In this document: positions 7,751 to 16,497 of the stretch, piece by piece
Layout: each line of letters starts with the position of its first letter
Numbering within the stretch: position 1 is the first letter of the stretch
Assembly (NCBI RefSeq): GCF_018531425.1
Contig: NZ_JAHBOI010000002.1
Location: forward strand, 1-64,000
Direction of reading: 5' to 3'
Source: Paenarthrobacter sp. DKR-5
Lineage (GTDB): Bacteria > Actinomycetota > Actinomycetes > Actinomycetales > Micrococcaceae
DNA length: 64,000 bases
Notes under the pieces: generated by a model
Database searches by the model: none
Told to the model about the DNA's origin: nothing
Seen by the model: only the letters and a program-made list of their open reading frames with translations
Position numbers and translations under genes: made by a program

Positions 7751-8106
7751 GAACACAGTATCGTGCCGGTGCGGGTGCCAAGCAACGCAGGCAGCCCCAT
7801 CGTCTATGATGCGGCCGGTGGCCTTCGCCGGCACGATCCCCCTAGGGACACCGCGACGGAGGCGCTCGCGCCGCATGGGAGGTGTGCGGCCCTGTCGTTG
7901 CACCGCTTTGCCCAGGAGACCTTCTCGGACGAATCGGAAGCCTGCCGGTTCCTTCTGAACCGGATGCGCAAGGACCCGACCACCCGGCCGCGGTGAACGC
8001 AAAAGCTCACGAAGAACGTGTTGGCTCTTCGGCGCTCATTGTCGAGACGCCGGCCGCGCCGAAATTCAATCTCCCCGTGGTCTGCGACCTACCCGTGCGG
8101 GGTGCC
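7751..8106. other. intergenic stretch between MarR and small membrane gene
   Basis: The MarR promoter should lie here on the minus strand. The plus and minus frames that stay open through it are GC-driven and show no recognisable protein. No repeat or RNA gene is seen. Confidence 0.35.
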
Positions 8107-8418
8107 TCAGCCCTGTTCCTCCTGCCGGGCCTCGTTCCGGCGGTGTCGTATGTCCCCGGCGATGGAACGGAAGGCGGGAAACGAAAAGACCATCGCGAGG
8201 ATGACGAACGCCACGAGTGTGGAGGCCAGGATCCCCATCGGCACGTAGAAAAACGGGCTGGCTGGCCGGGGATGGGTGGTCAGGACGGTCGCTACGGTCC
8301 CCATTGTCTCGATGATGAAAATCAGCCAACTGATCAGGAAGAACCGCTGAAAGCGGTTGAACAAGAATTGGCTGCGCGGACTCAGCTTTGTGAGATTTGA
8401 GAAGAGTCCGTTGTTCAC
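8107..8418 (-). CDS. small two-span membrane protein
   Basis: 103 residues from GTG 8418 (AGGA 9 bases upstream). A polar N-terminus with basic residues (SPRSQFLFNRFQRF) leads into two helices: one from FFLISWLIFIIE, the other from FFYVPMGILASTLVAFVILAMVF. A basic, Glu-rich tail (RHRRNEARQEEQG) is probably cytoplasmic. No family recognised. The gene stands alone between two stretches of non-coding sequence. Confidence 0.6.
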   Translation of the reverse strand: MNNGLFSNLTKLSPRSQFLFNRFQRFFLISWLIFIIETMGTVATVLTTHPRPASPFFYVPMGILASTLVAFVILAMVFSFPAFRSIAGDIRHRRNEARQEEQG

Positions 8419-8761
8419 GTCGTACGTCCTGATTTGGTCGGCTGGTTGCAGCGCTTTAGCCCGTGGCCCGGCTATTGGAAACATTGGCAGTCTTGCAGGG
8501 TGGACGCCGGCGCGCCACGTTCGAGGGAATCGACTCCCGTCGCCCGAGGCTGCGGCGGCGGGAGAAGTCAGGGGTGAAGGCCCCGTCCTGTCAGATTGGG
8601 TCTAAGACCCTTCACCGGGGTTCGTCAAGAAACGAGGATCCGAGCCTATTCTGACATCCCTGACAGGGCTTCCTGACATCAGGTTGGGGTGTGCCCTAAT
8701 CGGATACGCACCGCTGCAGGATTTGGGCCCCCTTCGGGCAAAAGCGGTCCCGGGCGTGTCA
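8419..8761. other. intergenic stretch with repeat end
   Basis: Non-coding. It contains TGACATCCCTGACAGGGC-type short palindromes near 8652 and, at 8675-8703, the left copy of a 29-base sequence that recurs at 11443. The promoter of the small membrane gene (minus) should lie near 8430-8470. Confidence 0.4.
8675..8703 (+). repeat. 29-base direct repeat, left copy
   Basis: Shares 24 of 29 positions with 11443-11471 in the same orientation. The common core is TCAGGTT, one variable base, then GGGTGTGCCC. The pair brackets the toxin/immunity segment, about 2.77 kb apart, as would fit an integration or recombination event. Confidence 0.6.
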
Positions 8762-9355
8762 CTACTCGATCGGATCAGTCCACCAGGGCACATCTTGGTT
8801 CAGTTCCTCACCGAGTGAGAGGAAAGCATCGGGATCCTCATCGAGGTATCCCTCCTGATCCACGAAGAAGATCTTCCGCCGATACGCCTCGGCCATCGTC
8901 TGCAGCATCGGAGCGAGCGATTCGTACTCGATAGAATGATCTGGTTCGTCGATCATGAAGTGAACAATTTTCCCATTCCGCGATGACATTCGCGAGCAGG
9001 TGACAACGTAAAAATCGCCACCGCCATCTGCGAACAGCGGAAACCACTCGCGGCCCCACCGTTCGTTTCCTACGAAGTTGTTATAGATTTCGAGCCCTTC
9101 TTCAAGAGAAAGCATGTAGAAGCCCGGAAACAGGTATATGCGCCCTAGCTTGACGCCTTCACTGTCTGTGCCGTTATGCCATTCGTAGAGGGATGAGAGC
9201 TCGTCTCCGGGAAAGGGGAGGTCCAGCTTCGAAAGTTCTCCTCGCGTGATGTCCGGACGGACCCCAGGCTTCAGGCGGCGAAGCAACTCCAACCTTCCAA
9301 ATTCTTCGTTGCTGAGGCTGATTTGCCGCAGGGCAGAAGTGAGGACGCTCACCAT
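8762..9355 (-). CDS. SMI1/KNR4 (SUKH) family protein, probable immunity protein
   Basis: 197 residues with the SUKH hallmarks. FPGDELSSLYEWHNGTDSEG is the P-x-x-hydrophobic-x-x-hydrophobic-Y/W-x-x-NG motif. Later come LGRIYLFPGFYMLSLEEGLE and WFPLFADGGGDFYVVTCS (the dGGGD strand). Start ATG 9355. SUKH proteins are a main immunity superfamily of polymorphic toxin systems, protecting the producer from its own toxin domain. Here it lies on the same strand and downstream of a broken toxin gene and a DUF416 gene, which fits that role. No toxin specificity can be read. Confidence 0.85.
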   Translation of the reverse strand: MVSVLTSALRQISLSNEEFGRLELLRRLKPGVRPDITRGELSKLDLPFPGDELSSLYEWHNGTDSEGVKLGRIYLFPGFYMLSLEEGLEIYNNFVGNERWGREWFPLFADGGGDFYVVTCSRMSSRNGKIVHFMIDEPDHSIEYESLAPMLQTMAEAYRRKIFFVDQEGYLDEDPDAFLSLGEELNQDVPWWTDPIE

Positions 9356-9533
9356 GGTCCAAAGACTACATCGAAGAGTTCGCCGTCCTGGAGGGATCGC
9401 GCTCACGCAGGATCCCGCTCCGGCCCGGTACTGTACCCCGGTGATCGCGGGCGCGCTTGACGGCTTCTCTGCTGTTTTGAGGCGCGCTTTTCCTGTAAGC
9501 GGGAGGGTTTCGTGGCGCGCCCTGGATGGCGAC

Positions 9534-10127
9534 TCAGGGCATGGACTCGGCCCAAGTGCGGCCTTCGTCAATCGTTGCGAGCTTGAGTGCTCGCCAGTCC
9601 CGGGGCCCTTCCGCCTCCGCTTGCGAGCGTTGGAGATCAAGGCATATGCCTTGGAGGGCCCGTTGCGTGAGGGGGTGCGAAAGGAGTTCCACGTTGTATT
9701 CCGGGGTCACGATCCGAACGTCGGGAAGAAGCTCCTGCGCTGCGGAGTCTGCAGCTTCGTAAACTTGTGAAGCCGCAGCTTCACACTCGTCAGGGTCACC
9801 GCTGATCGCGACTCGAGCAGCGTAGGCTACGGCTGCCGCAGCGTTCTGCCCGTAGGCCATCTCAAAAACCCAGTCACCGAAATCATTTGGAACCAGAGAC
9901 TCAGCAACTGCTTGTCCAGCAGCGAGGTCAGGGCTGCCCCCTGCGAGAGAAAACCAAACATCATCGAGGACCTGTTGAAGGGCAGCATAATTCCCCTGTG
10001 CGGTGCGCAGCGTATATCGCTCAAACAAGGGGAGGAGCCGCTGGGCGCAGCAAGCAGCGAAAGCCGTTTTCGCGGGACCAGACATATGCGAAACCCGTTC
10101 GAGTATTGCTTCTCTGTCATAGTTCAT
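9534..10127 (-). CDS. DUF416-family protein, candidate immunity protein
   Basis: 197 residues. The N-terminus (MNYDREAILERVSHMSG, then AKTAFAACCAQRLLPLFERY) resembles the DUF416/YjaG signature of an FxAxxCxRxLPxY-type helix, and the rest is alpha-helical and acidic. Start ATG 10127 has AAGGA 9 bases upstream and lies only 23 bases after the stop of the toxin remnant on the same strand, so it was probably co-transcribed with the toxin. Position immediately after a toxin tip is where cognate immunity genes normally sit. The immunity role is inferred from position, as the biochemical role of DUF416 is not known to me. Confidence 0.65.
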   Translation of the reverse strand: MNYDREAILERVSHMSGPAKTAFAACCAQRLLPLFERYTLRTAQGNYAALQQVLDDVWFSLAGGSPDLAAGQAVAESLVPNDFGDWVFEMAYGQNAAAAVAYAARVAISGDPDECEAAASQVYEAADSAAQELLPDVRIVTPEYNVELLSHPLTQRALQGICLDLQRSQAEAEGPRDWRALKLATIDEGRTWAESMP

Positions 10128-10150
10128 CGCCTGTTGGTCCTTACTCGCCT

Positions 10151-11200
10151 TCACCAGGCGGCGGTTGTTGGGCTCGTAATAGTGGCTCCCGATTCTTCCA
10201 GGAAAGTCCTGCAAGCAGCACATATCGGGCGAGACACGCCTATTGCCTTTGGTGTGAGACCTTCGGCCTCGGCGCCCCGCACGGCAGTAACTTCCGCATG
10301 GCTCTTCGGCAAGCGGGCAATGATGTCGCCATCTTGAGCCATGGCTTTCTGAGCTTGGCTGAGATCGCGTCCTCCTGAAGCCAAGATATCGCTGCCCTCA
10401 TCAGTGCTCAACACGGCTGCTGTTCGGCTGTTTTGCTCGATCGGATGTGCCAAGGCTCCTTGTAGTTCCTCAGCTCGCGAGACGAGCCGATCACCTTCCG
10501 CCAGAGACTCGGCCGCTGCGCGCGCTTCGGCCTGGGCCGCAGCTCGCGCAGCGACCGCTTCCGCAGCTGCTTCCGCGGAGACCGCAGCTGTGCCCAGTCC
10601 TGCAGCCTCAGGGGCGAGTGCGCCAAACGTGAAGACTGCTCCTGCTGTTAGTGCAACGACGGCGACGCCGACGCCAATGCGTCGCCAGGTCTGGGCCGTT
10701 TGAGGCCTTATCGGCGGTGATATCAGTGGGGAAGGTCTCAGTTGTAGAGCCGCCGTTGGTGACCGCGTAGATGAAACCGGTGGCGGCGAGTTTTCCGGTG
10801 TTGGTGATGGTGAAGTCATAGCCGCTCGTACCGACGGTGCCGGTGGAGTCGGTGCCGTCATTGGCGTCCGTGGCAACAATCGGGGATCCGCTCGCCGGAG
10901 CGACCACCGGGGTGCCCGGTGCCTGGGTGTCGATGGTGAAGTTGAACGTCATGGTCCCTGACGCGACGTTGGAGGAGTCGAAGGCTTGGGAGCGCAACTG
11001 GTAGGCACCATCCGGGAGCGTCGACGGTGCCGTCCAACTGGCTTTTCCTCCGGAGCCGGCACAGACACCCGGGTGCCGGCACCGTATTCATGGGTGCCGC
11101 CGGCGGTATAGACGTCGAATGAAACCGAGATGTTCCCGCCGGTGCTACCGTCCGGGTCCGAGGCAGAGACGGTATATGTGGGTTGCCGGTAGCGGGTCAG
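10151..11200 (-). pseudogene. truncated polymorphic toxin: surface stalk fused out of frame to a deaminase-like tip
   Basis: The 3' part (frame open 10151-10879) encodes a hydrophobic helix with TWRRIGVGVAVVALTAGAVF, an Ala-rich coiled region, then a tip with HAE (10292-10300) and PICAAC (CxxC at 10211-10222). That is the zinc and proton-shuttle pattern of the cytidine-deaminase superfamily used as toxin domains. Upstream, two further frames encode beta-sandwich stalk sequence (FNFTIDTQAPGTPVV; TYTVSASDPDGSTGG). Frame breaks lie near 11060 and 10700, and the large middle normally carrying RHS/YD repeats is missing. It is therefore a deletion remnant. Whether the tip is still expressed is unknown. 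Confidence 0.7.
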
Positions 11201-11508
11201 GTACGTCGACCCTGCCGCCCACCATTAGCGGCGGCCTCTGTTCTCTTCGCACGGGCCATCACGGCCCTGCGCCTCAAGCCCGCCCCGACGACATACACGG
11301 GGCCAACCACCAGCCAACTTCGCTGACCGGCGCACCGTCCTCACTCGCAAGCGCCGGCCGGGATCGGCTCACCGCCGTCAGCCGACCCTGGTTTCATGCC
11401 GGCCTACGACGCCCGACTCGTCGGCTATGGCACGGGGTACAGGATGTCAGGTTCGGGTGTGCCCCAATTGGGCACTTCTCGCTTCCGAACCATGCGGGGC
11501 GCCCGGTT
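11201..11508. other. intergenic stretch with right repeat copy
   Basis: Beyond the broken stalk gene no frame continues the protein, so the toxin gene was cut here. The right copy of the 29-base repeat lies at 11443-11471. The rest holds nothing recognisable before the end of the LacI-family gene at 11509. Confidence 0.4.
11443..11471 (+). repeat. 29-base direct repeat, right copy
   Basis: Right partner of 8675-8703 with 24 of 29 identical positions. It is followed directly by a CCCAATTGGG palindrome that the left copy has lost. Confidence 0.6.
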
Positions 11509-12615
11509 TCAAATGGTCTGAGTTGGCATGCCTCGGGTCGTCTGTGCCTCTTTGCGATCGTGGTGCGGGGCAACTGCTGGGCGGTCGGTTGTAGGGAAGT
11601 GCTTGGGGCGTCCGCTGGATTCCCGGGGGATGAGGGTGGGCATGGCTTTGCGGATTCGTGGTTCCTTGTCCGGATGGGTGATGAGATCGATGGCTGTGTT
11701 TGCGATCTGATCAAGGGGTACGTGCACTGAAGACAGGGGCGTGGAAAGCCGAGCGGAGAGCGGTGTGTCGTTGTATCCGACAAGCGCCAGGTCCTGCCCG
11801 ACGGAGATTCCGGCGTGGTGGGCTGCGGTGATGACGCCGAGAGCGATGTTGTCGTTGGCCGCAAAGATCGCCGTCGGACACTTCCCGGTCCCCTGGCCGA
11901 GCAGCGATTCGCCAGCTGAGTAACCATTTTCAATGCCATAGCCGGCGGCGATCAGCCATTCCGGGGGAGGGGTGATCCCTGCCTCGGCGAAGGCCCGTCG
12001 GGCGCCTGCGAGGCGCCCGACGGCGCTTGATGTGAAGGACGGTCCCGTGATGACTGCAATATCCCGGTGGCCGAGGTCAATAAGGTGCCGGACGGCCAGG
12101 TATCCGCCGACTTCATCGTCTCCCACAGCGGATGGACTCACGCCATCCGTGCGCAGCACCAGGGCGTGGGCTACCCGGCGTTCCCGCAGCAGTCGCGGCA
12201 AGTCGTCATCGAGACGGGCGGTAGCGAGGATCAGCCCGTCGACGTTGCGGTCCAGCAGCGTCTCGGCCGCGCGGCGTTCGTCTTCAGGGTCGTCGCCGCT
12301 CGTGGCGACCATGGCGAAGTAGCCTCGGTCCGAGGCCGCGCGCTCCAATTCTTCAAACATAAGCGCCATCACCGTGTCGCTTAGGCGCGGTACGAGCACC
12401 CCCAGCGTCCGGGTTTCTCCCCGTCGCAGGCTTGACGCGAAAGAGTTCCGCCGATAACCGAGCTGCTCGGCAACCTTGCGTACATGCTCCGCAGCAGCGG
12501 AGCGCGAGGCTGTGCCGCGGTCATCGAGGGCACGGCTGGCGGTCGAAACGCTGACTCCGCTCGCCGCCGCAACCTCCCGCAGCGTGACGCTTGCTCCTGG
12601 TGCGGCTGGTTCCAT
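11509..12615 (-). CDS. LacI-family transcriptional regulator
   Basis: 368 residues. The N-terminal LacI helix-turn-helix reads VTLREVAAASGVSVSTASRAL, with the hinge helix further on (SFASSLRRGETRTLGVLVPRLSD). The rest is a periplasmic-binding-protein-like sensor domain (GYFAMVATSGDDPEDERRA; IFAANDNIALG). ATG 12615 is supported by AGGAGGAGC 8 bases before. It is divergent from the DapA-like aldolase and MFS genes, which it most likely represses. Palindromic half sites flank 12714-12731 over their promoter. The effector is probably the substrate or product of that aldolase. The C-terminal 40 residues are long and basic compared with typical LacI proteins. Confidence 0.9.
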   Translation of the reverse strand: MEPAAPGASVTLREVAAASGVSVSTASRALDDRGTASRSAAAEHVRKVAEQLGYRRNSFASSLRRGETRTLGVLVPRLSDTVMALMFEELERAASDRGYFAMVATSGDDPEDERRAAETLLDRNVDGLILATARLDDDLPRLLRERRVAHALVLRTDGVSPSAVGDDEVGGYLAVRHLIDLGHRDIAVITGPSFTSSAVGRLAGARRAFAEAGITPPPEWLIAAGYGIENGYSAGESLLGQGTGKCPTAIFAANDNIALGVITAAHHAGISVGQDLALVGYNDTPLSARLSTPLSSVHVPLDQIANTAIDLITHPDKEPRIRKAMPTLIPRESSGRPKHFPTTDRPAVAPHHDRKEAQTTRGMPTQTI

Positions 12616-12680
12616 GCGAATGCTCCTCCTGGGGATTGTTCTAGAAGCCACCTTATTTCCTCCTCGCGTGCAACAGGGTC

Positions 12681-12731
12681 TTGACAGTGATCTGCAACAC
12701 GTCCCAGAATGAGAACGTTCCCGCAAACGTT
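12681..12731 (+). promoter_or_regulatory. promoter and LacI-type operator of the aldolase/MFS genes
   Basis: A -35 box TTGACA (12681-12686) and a -10-like CAGAAT (12705-12710) are 18 bases apart. Overlapping the predicted start of transcription is AACGTT-CCCGCA-AACGTT (12714-12731), an inverted repeat of the size expected for a LacI dimer. The position would block transcription of the 12777 gene and lies between it and the divergent regulator gene. Confidence 0.6.
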
Positions 12732-12776
12732 ATCAATCCTAGCGGGATTACGATCTAGAAAACAGAGGAAGCTCTC

Positions 12777-13712
12777 ATGACCATCGATCTTCGCGGGCTG
12801 GTTCCCGCACCCGTAACGCCGTTCACTCGCGACGGCAGCATCGACGTCGACGCGATCCACCGGCTCGGCGGCTGGCTCGGCAGCGTCGAGGGCGTCAAGG
12901 GCCTCGTCGTCCTCGGCCACGCCGGAGAAGGGACTTTCCTGACCCAGGACGAGCAGGCGCTGGTCATCCGTGAGTTCAGGAACGCCGTTAACGGCGAAAT
13001 CCCGATCATCGCCGGCATCACGGGGGAGGGCAACATGGTCGCCGCCTTGGAGGCTAAGCGTGCCGTCGAGGCGGGCGCATCGGCGGGCCTGGTTTACCCC
13101 TCGCACGGCTGGCTCCGCTTTGGATACCAGAAGGGGGCACCGCAGACCCGCTACAAGGAAATCTACGAAACTTCCGGCCTGCCTCTGATTCTCTTCCAGT
13201 ACCCGGACGCCACAAAGGCGACCTATGACCTGGAAACCCAGCTGGAGATCGCCGGCCAGGATGGCGTCTTCGCAACCAAGAACGGCGTGCGCAACATGAA
13301 GCGCTGGGACACTGAGATTCCGGTCCTGCGGGCCACCTATCCGGACCTGCAGATCCTGACCTGCCACGACGAGTACCTGCTGCACACCATGTTCGACGTC
13401 GACGGAGCCCTGGTCGGATACGGCGGGCTGGCCCCTGAACCCCTTGTCGAGCTGATCGCGGCGGGCAAGGCCAAGGACTACGCGGCCGCGCGGGCCATCC
13501 ACGACCGTCTCCTGCCGGTCACCAAGAACGTCTACCACCGCGGGTCGCACATGGAAGGGACCGTCGCACTTAAGGAAGGCCTCGTGGCCCGAGGCATTTT
13601 GGAGCACGCCACGGTCCGCCCGCCCCTGCTTCCCCTGGCCGAAGGCGCCGGCGACGAGATTGCCCTGGCACTGAAGTCAGCCAACCTGGGCAGCGTCACC
13701 GTCCCGGCCTGA
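12777..13712 (+). CDS. dihydrodipicolinate synthase/N-acetylneuraminate lyase family aldolase
   Basis: 311-residue class I aldolase of the DapA/NanA superfamily. It has the pyruvate-binding GHAGEG loop (residues 47-52), catalytic Tyr142 in LFQYPD and Schiff-base Lys168 in FATKNG. Such enzymes act on pyruvate or 2-keto-3-deoxy acids by retro-aldol or dehydration chemistry. The catabolic setting (divergent LacI, following MFS importer) argues for degradation of an imported sugar acid and not for lysine synthesis. The ATG has GAGGAAGC upstream. A terminator hairpin (13724-13754) lies between it and the transporter. Confidence 0.85.
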   Translation: MTIDLRGLVPAPVTPFTRDGSIDVDAIHRLGGWLGSVEGVKGLVVLGHAGEGTFLTQDEQALVIREFRNAVNGEIPIIAGITGEGNMVAALEAKRAVEAGASAGLVYPSHGWLRFGYQKGAPQTRYKEIYETSGLPLILFQYPDATKATYDLETQLEIAGQDGVFATKNGVRNMKRWDTEIPVLRATYPDLQILTCHDEYLLHTMFDVDGALVGYGGLAPEPLVELIAAGKAKDYAAARAIHDRLLPVTKNVYHRGSHMEGTVALKEGLVARGILEHATVRPPLLPLAEGAGDEIALALKSANLGSVTVPA

Positions 13713-13723
13713 TCCCCGGATCC

Positions 13724-13754
13724 AAGGATGGCGGGCGCACCGCCCGCCATCCTT
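13724..13754 (+). terminator. intrinsic-type hairpin after the aldolase gene
   Basis: Perfect 14-bp stem (AAGGATGGCGGGCG with its complement) and a 3-base CAC loop, starting 12 bases after the aldolase stop. No long T run follows. It may reduce read-through into the transporter gene, not fully separate the two. Confidence 0.65.
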
Positions 13755-13826
13755 CCCAAGCTTTCACTCTCCAACCTGGTCAACGACGACCCCCAGCACC
13801 GCAAAGCTGGAGAAGGAGGACTCGCA

Positions 13827-15206
13827 ATGCGCGAGCTGAACAAGACCGCCGCCGCCCTTAAGACCCGCCCGGCGCATCCCGTCCCCGCAGGACATGCGGC
13901 AGGACATGCCGCAGCTCCGGCCGGCGCCCCCACGTTCTATACCCGCAGGGAGGTCCGGTTCATCTTGGCCTTCGCCCTGCTGGGCACGCTCTTCGACGGC
14001 GCGGAGCTGAATCTGATCGGCTTCCCGCTCGCTTACATCTCGGACAGCCTGCATGTGTCCACGATTGCTCTCATCACCGTCGCAACGGTGCAGGGCTTCG
14101 CATCCATCCTCGGCGGGTTCGTGTTCGGCACGCTCGGCGATACCCTGGGCCGGCGGCGCACCTTCGCCATCTCGGTCATCGCTTTCGGGATCGCGGCGAC
14201 CCTTGGCGGCCTTGCCTCCAACTATGAGATCTTCCTGCTGACCCGCGTGCTTGCCGGCGTGGGCATGGGCGGTCTTTTCGGGCTTTCGTTCTCGATGTTC
14301 ACGGAGTGCTGGCAGACCCAGCGACGCGGAACCATGGGCGGCATCATCCAATCCATGTACTTTGTAGGCGAAATCCTCACCGCCGGCCTGATCTACCTGT
14401 TCCTGTCCTCCCTCGGCCACGACCTGGGCTGGCGCGCAGGATACGCCGCGATCGGCCTGATCAGCCTTGTCATCGGCGCGGCATCCCTGAAGCTGCTGCC
14501 CGAGTCCAAGCAATGGCTGGCCTACCAGCAACACCGAAGGAACGGCACACTCCCGGCGGAACTGCGCCGCTCCAAGGTTCCCGTGATCGACATCTTTCGG
14601 CCGCGCTTCCTCGACGGAACCGTCCTGTTCATGATCCTCTCGACCGCGATGTTCCTTACGACGAACTCCGTCGGGGCCTACCTGTCCACGTATCTCCTGA
14701 AGACCCAGCACCTGCCCCTGGACACCGCGAGCCTGATCGTTCTGCTCGGGTACGTCTCCACGATCATCACCTACTCCGCGACCGGCTTCATCTCGGACCG
14801 CATCCGCCGCAAGTATGCGTTCACGGCGGCCTGCCTCTTCGGAACTGTCGGCTTCGTCTGGTTCCTTTCCCTGCTCGCCTCAGGGCACGCGCAAATCACC
14901 GGCCCATTCTGGACCGCGCCCGCCTTCTGGGCGCTAATGATCTGCGCCGGAGGAGCCGGAGGATTCGGCGTCCTCGGGGTCTGGATGTCCGAGTTCTTCC
15001 CCACCCGCATCCGCTCCACCGGCTCCAGCGCCAGCTACTACGTCGGACGCGGCCTCGGAGCTGGGGTCTTCCCGCTCTTCGCACTCACCCTCGCCGGCAC
15101 CGTCCCGTTCGCTCTGGCGCTCGGCATCATCGGCCCGGTGGCAGGCGTCATCTTCTCGGTCCTCACCCCCGACCGCACCGGACGCACCATCGCCGAACTC
15201 GAGTAG
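13827..15206 (+). CDS. MFS transporter, metabolite:proton symporter type
   Basis: 459 residues with 12 predicted membrane helices. The loop 2-3 motif is GTLGDTLGRRRTF, close to the MFS GxLxDRxGRR consensus, and its counterpart in the second half is GFISDRIRRKYAF. GTLFDGAELNLIGFPLAYIS resembles carboxylate/sialate symporters. ATG 13827 has GGAGGA 8 bases upstream. The N-terminal 40 residues are an unusual His/Ala/Gly/Pro-rich tail. It very likely imports the substrate cleaved by the preceding aldolase, under the same LacI regulator. Substrate not determinable. Confidence 0.85.
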   Translation: MRELNKTAAALKTRPAHPVPAGHAAGHAAAPAGAPTFYTRREVRFILAFALLGTLFDGAELNLIGFPLAYISDSLHVSTIALITVATVQGFASILGGFVFGTLGDTLGRRRTFAISVIAFGIAATLGGLASNYEIFLLTRVLAGVGMGGLFGLSFSMFTECWQTQRRGTMGGIIQSMYFVGEILTAGLIYLFLSSLGHDLGWRAGYAAIGLISLVIGAASLKLLPESKQWLAYQQHRRNGTLPAELRRSKVPVIDIFRPRFLDGTVLFMILSTAMFLTTNSVGAYLSTYLLKTQHLPLDTASLIVLLGYVSTIITYSATGFISDRIRRKYAFTAACLFGTVGFVWFLSLLASGHAQITGPFWTAPAFWALMICAGGAGGFGVLGVWMSEFFPTRIRSTGSSASYYVGRGLGAGVFPLFALTLAGTVPFALALGIIGPVAGVIFSVLTPDRTGRTIAELE

Positions 15207-15241
15207 CGCCCGCACAGCAAGTCAAACCGGCCCGTGCAAGT

Positions 15242-15284
15242 CCTTTGCCTGGTTGTTCGGACCCTGCGAACAACCAGGCAAAGG
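15242..15284. terminator. long perfect hairpin after the MFS gene
   Basis: An 18-bp perfect inverted repeat (CCTTTGCCTGGTTGTTCG and its complement, 15242-15259 and 15267-15284) with a 7-base loop, 36 bases after the transporter stop. Stability and position fit a transcription terminator, though no T run follows on the plus strand. Confidence 0.7.
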
Positions 15285-15716
15285 TGCGCTACGGAAGAGC
15301 GCGGTGTGGGCGCCCACCGAGCCGCCGACGTCACGTGAAGAGCGGCCGTCAGCTGCCAAAGCTGGTGAATCGAGAAAACCAGGCCGGACCACCCGTTGGT
15401 TTCCCGTCTTCGGGATAGGGCCTGGACTGTCCTCCTCGTGCGCAGGGGCCCCCAGGTTGCTTGCGGGAGTTCGGTGGTGATGTCTGCGCGGAGGTGTGTG
15501 CCGTCAGGCAGGGGGATGGTGTGTGTGGTGGTCACGCGGGCAGTCTATGCGGACGGCGGCGCCGGGCGCGGGAGGGGTTGTTGACGGGCCGTCCGGCGCA
15601 GTGCCCATCAGCCAGGCCACGAAGGCCATCAACGATGCGATGGATGCCATATGGGCTTACCCGGCCCGTATGTCGGCCCGGGTAGCTATGCCGCCGACTC
15701 CGCACACATGGCTGTC
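15285..15716. other. intergenic stretch with a possible gene scrap
   Basis: On the minus strand, 15535 leftwards, a short frame begins MTTTHTIPLPDGTHLRAD and decays after about 60 residues. It looks like the start of an unidentified small protein divergent from the Thg1 remnant. The promoter of the latter should also lie here. Nothing else is recognised. Confidence 0.3.
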
Positions 15717-16488
15717 ATGACCACACCCGTACCCTCCAGTGCCGCCCAGTCTGCTTCAGTGATGAAGGAACTGGAGCGTCAATACCGCACCTTCCTTCCC
15801 GCGAAGAGCTACGCGGTGATCCGCGTCGACGGCAAAGGCTTCGCCTAATACACCATGGCCTGCGGTGCCCGTCCGACCCGAAGTTCACCACGGACATGAA
15901 GGCGACCGCGCAGTTCCTGTGTGAGAACATCGACGGCGCGCAGTTCGCCTACACGCAGTCCGACGAGATCTCCGTGGTGATCTCCGACCTGGGCAACGAC
16001 AACACCCAGGCGTGGTTCGGCGGACAGGTACAGAAGATCGTCTCCACCACCGCGGCCCTGGCGACCGCCAAGTTCAACCGGCTCCGGCCCGAGATCGACT
16101 CCCTCGCCCTGTTCGACGGCCGCACGCATCACTCGGAGGGCCCGGAGGGCCTGCTGGAGTACGTGCGCTGGCGGCAGGCGGACGCGATCAGGGACAGCGT
16201 CAGCATGCTCGCCTCCCACCATTTCAGCCACCGGCAGCTGACCGGGTGTCCGTGCGGGAGTGCAAGGTCATGCTCGCCGAGAAGGGCGTCCGTTGGGACG
16301 CGCTGGACCAGGCGGTGAAGCAGGGAACCCTGGTGCGCAGGGCGCTTACGGAGGAGACGGTGACGTACTGCCACACGAAGCTGCACGAGTACAAGGCTCT
16401 CGATGTTCAGCGCAACGTTTGGTCGCCGGTCGCGGCGCCGTACTTCGAGTCGGTGGAGATGCTCGGGTTGCCCGTCCAGGTGTACTGA
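15717..16488 (+). pseudogene. Thg1-like 3'-5' RNA polymerase (tRNA-His guanylyltransferase family), inactivated
   Basis: Pieced together, this reads as a full Thg1-like protein of about 255 residues. ATG 15717 leads into KELERQYRTFLPAKSYAVI and RVDGKGFA (first metal-binding Asp). A TAA stop (15846-15848) and one or two lost bases follow. The frame then resumes with FAYTQSDEISVVISD (15946 on; metal-binding Asp-Glu), FDGRTHH, and VRWRQADAIRDSVSMLA. A second single-base loss near 16240 shifts to VRECKVMLAEKGVRWD and the C-terminus. The family adds nucleotides in the 3'-5' direction to tRNA 5' ends. Key residues survive but the frame is broken at least twice. Confidence 0.8.
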
Positions 16489-16497
16489 CCGCGCACA

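Noticed and set aside
8762-9640. Longer N-terminus for the SMI1/KNR4 protein (start 9640)
   Set aside because: The added 95 residues are Arg/Pro-rich and have no similarity; the domain starts near ATG 9355.
12381-13607. Long minus-strand frame over the LacI start and aldolase gene
   Set aside because: It spans the intergenic operator and shadows the aldolase; no family similarity.
14306-15418. Long plus-strand frame overlapping the MFS gene in another phase
   Set aside because: Composed of Arg/Pro/His typical of a shifted high-GC gene, while the in-phase frame is a clear MFS protein.
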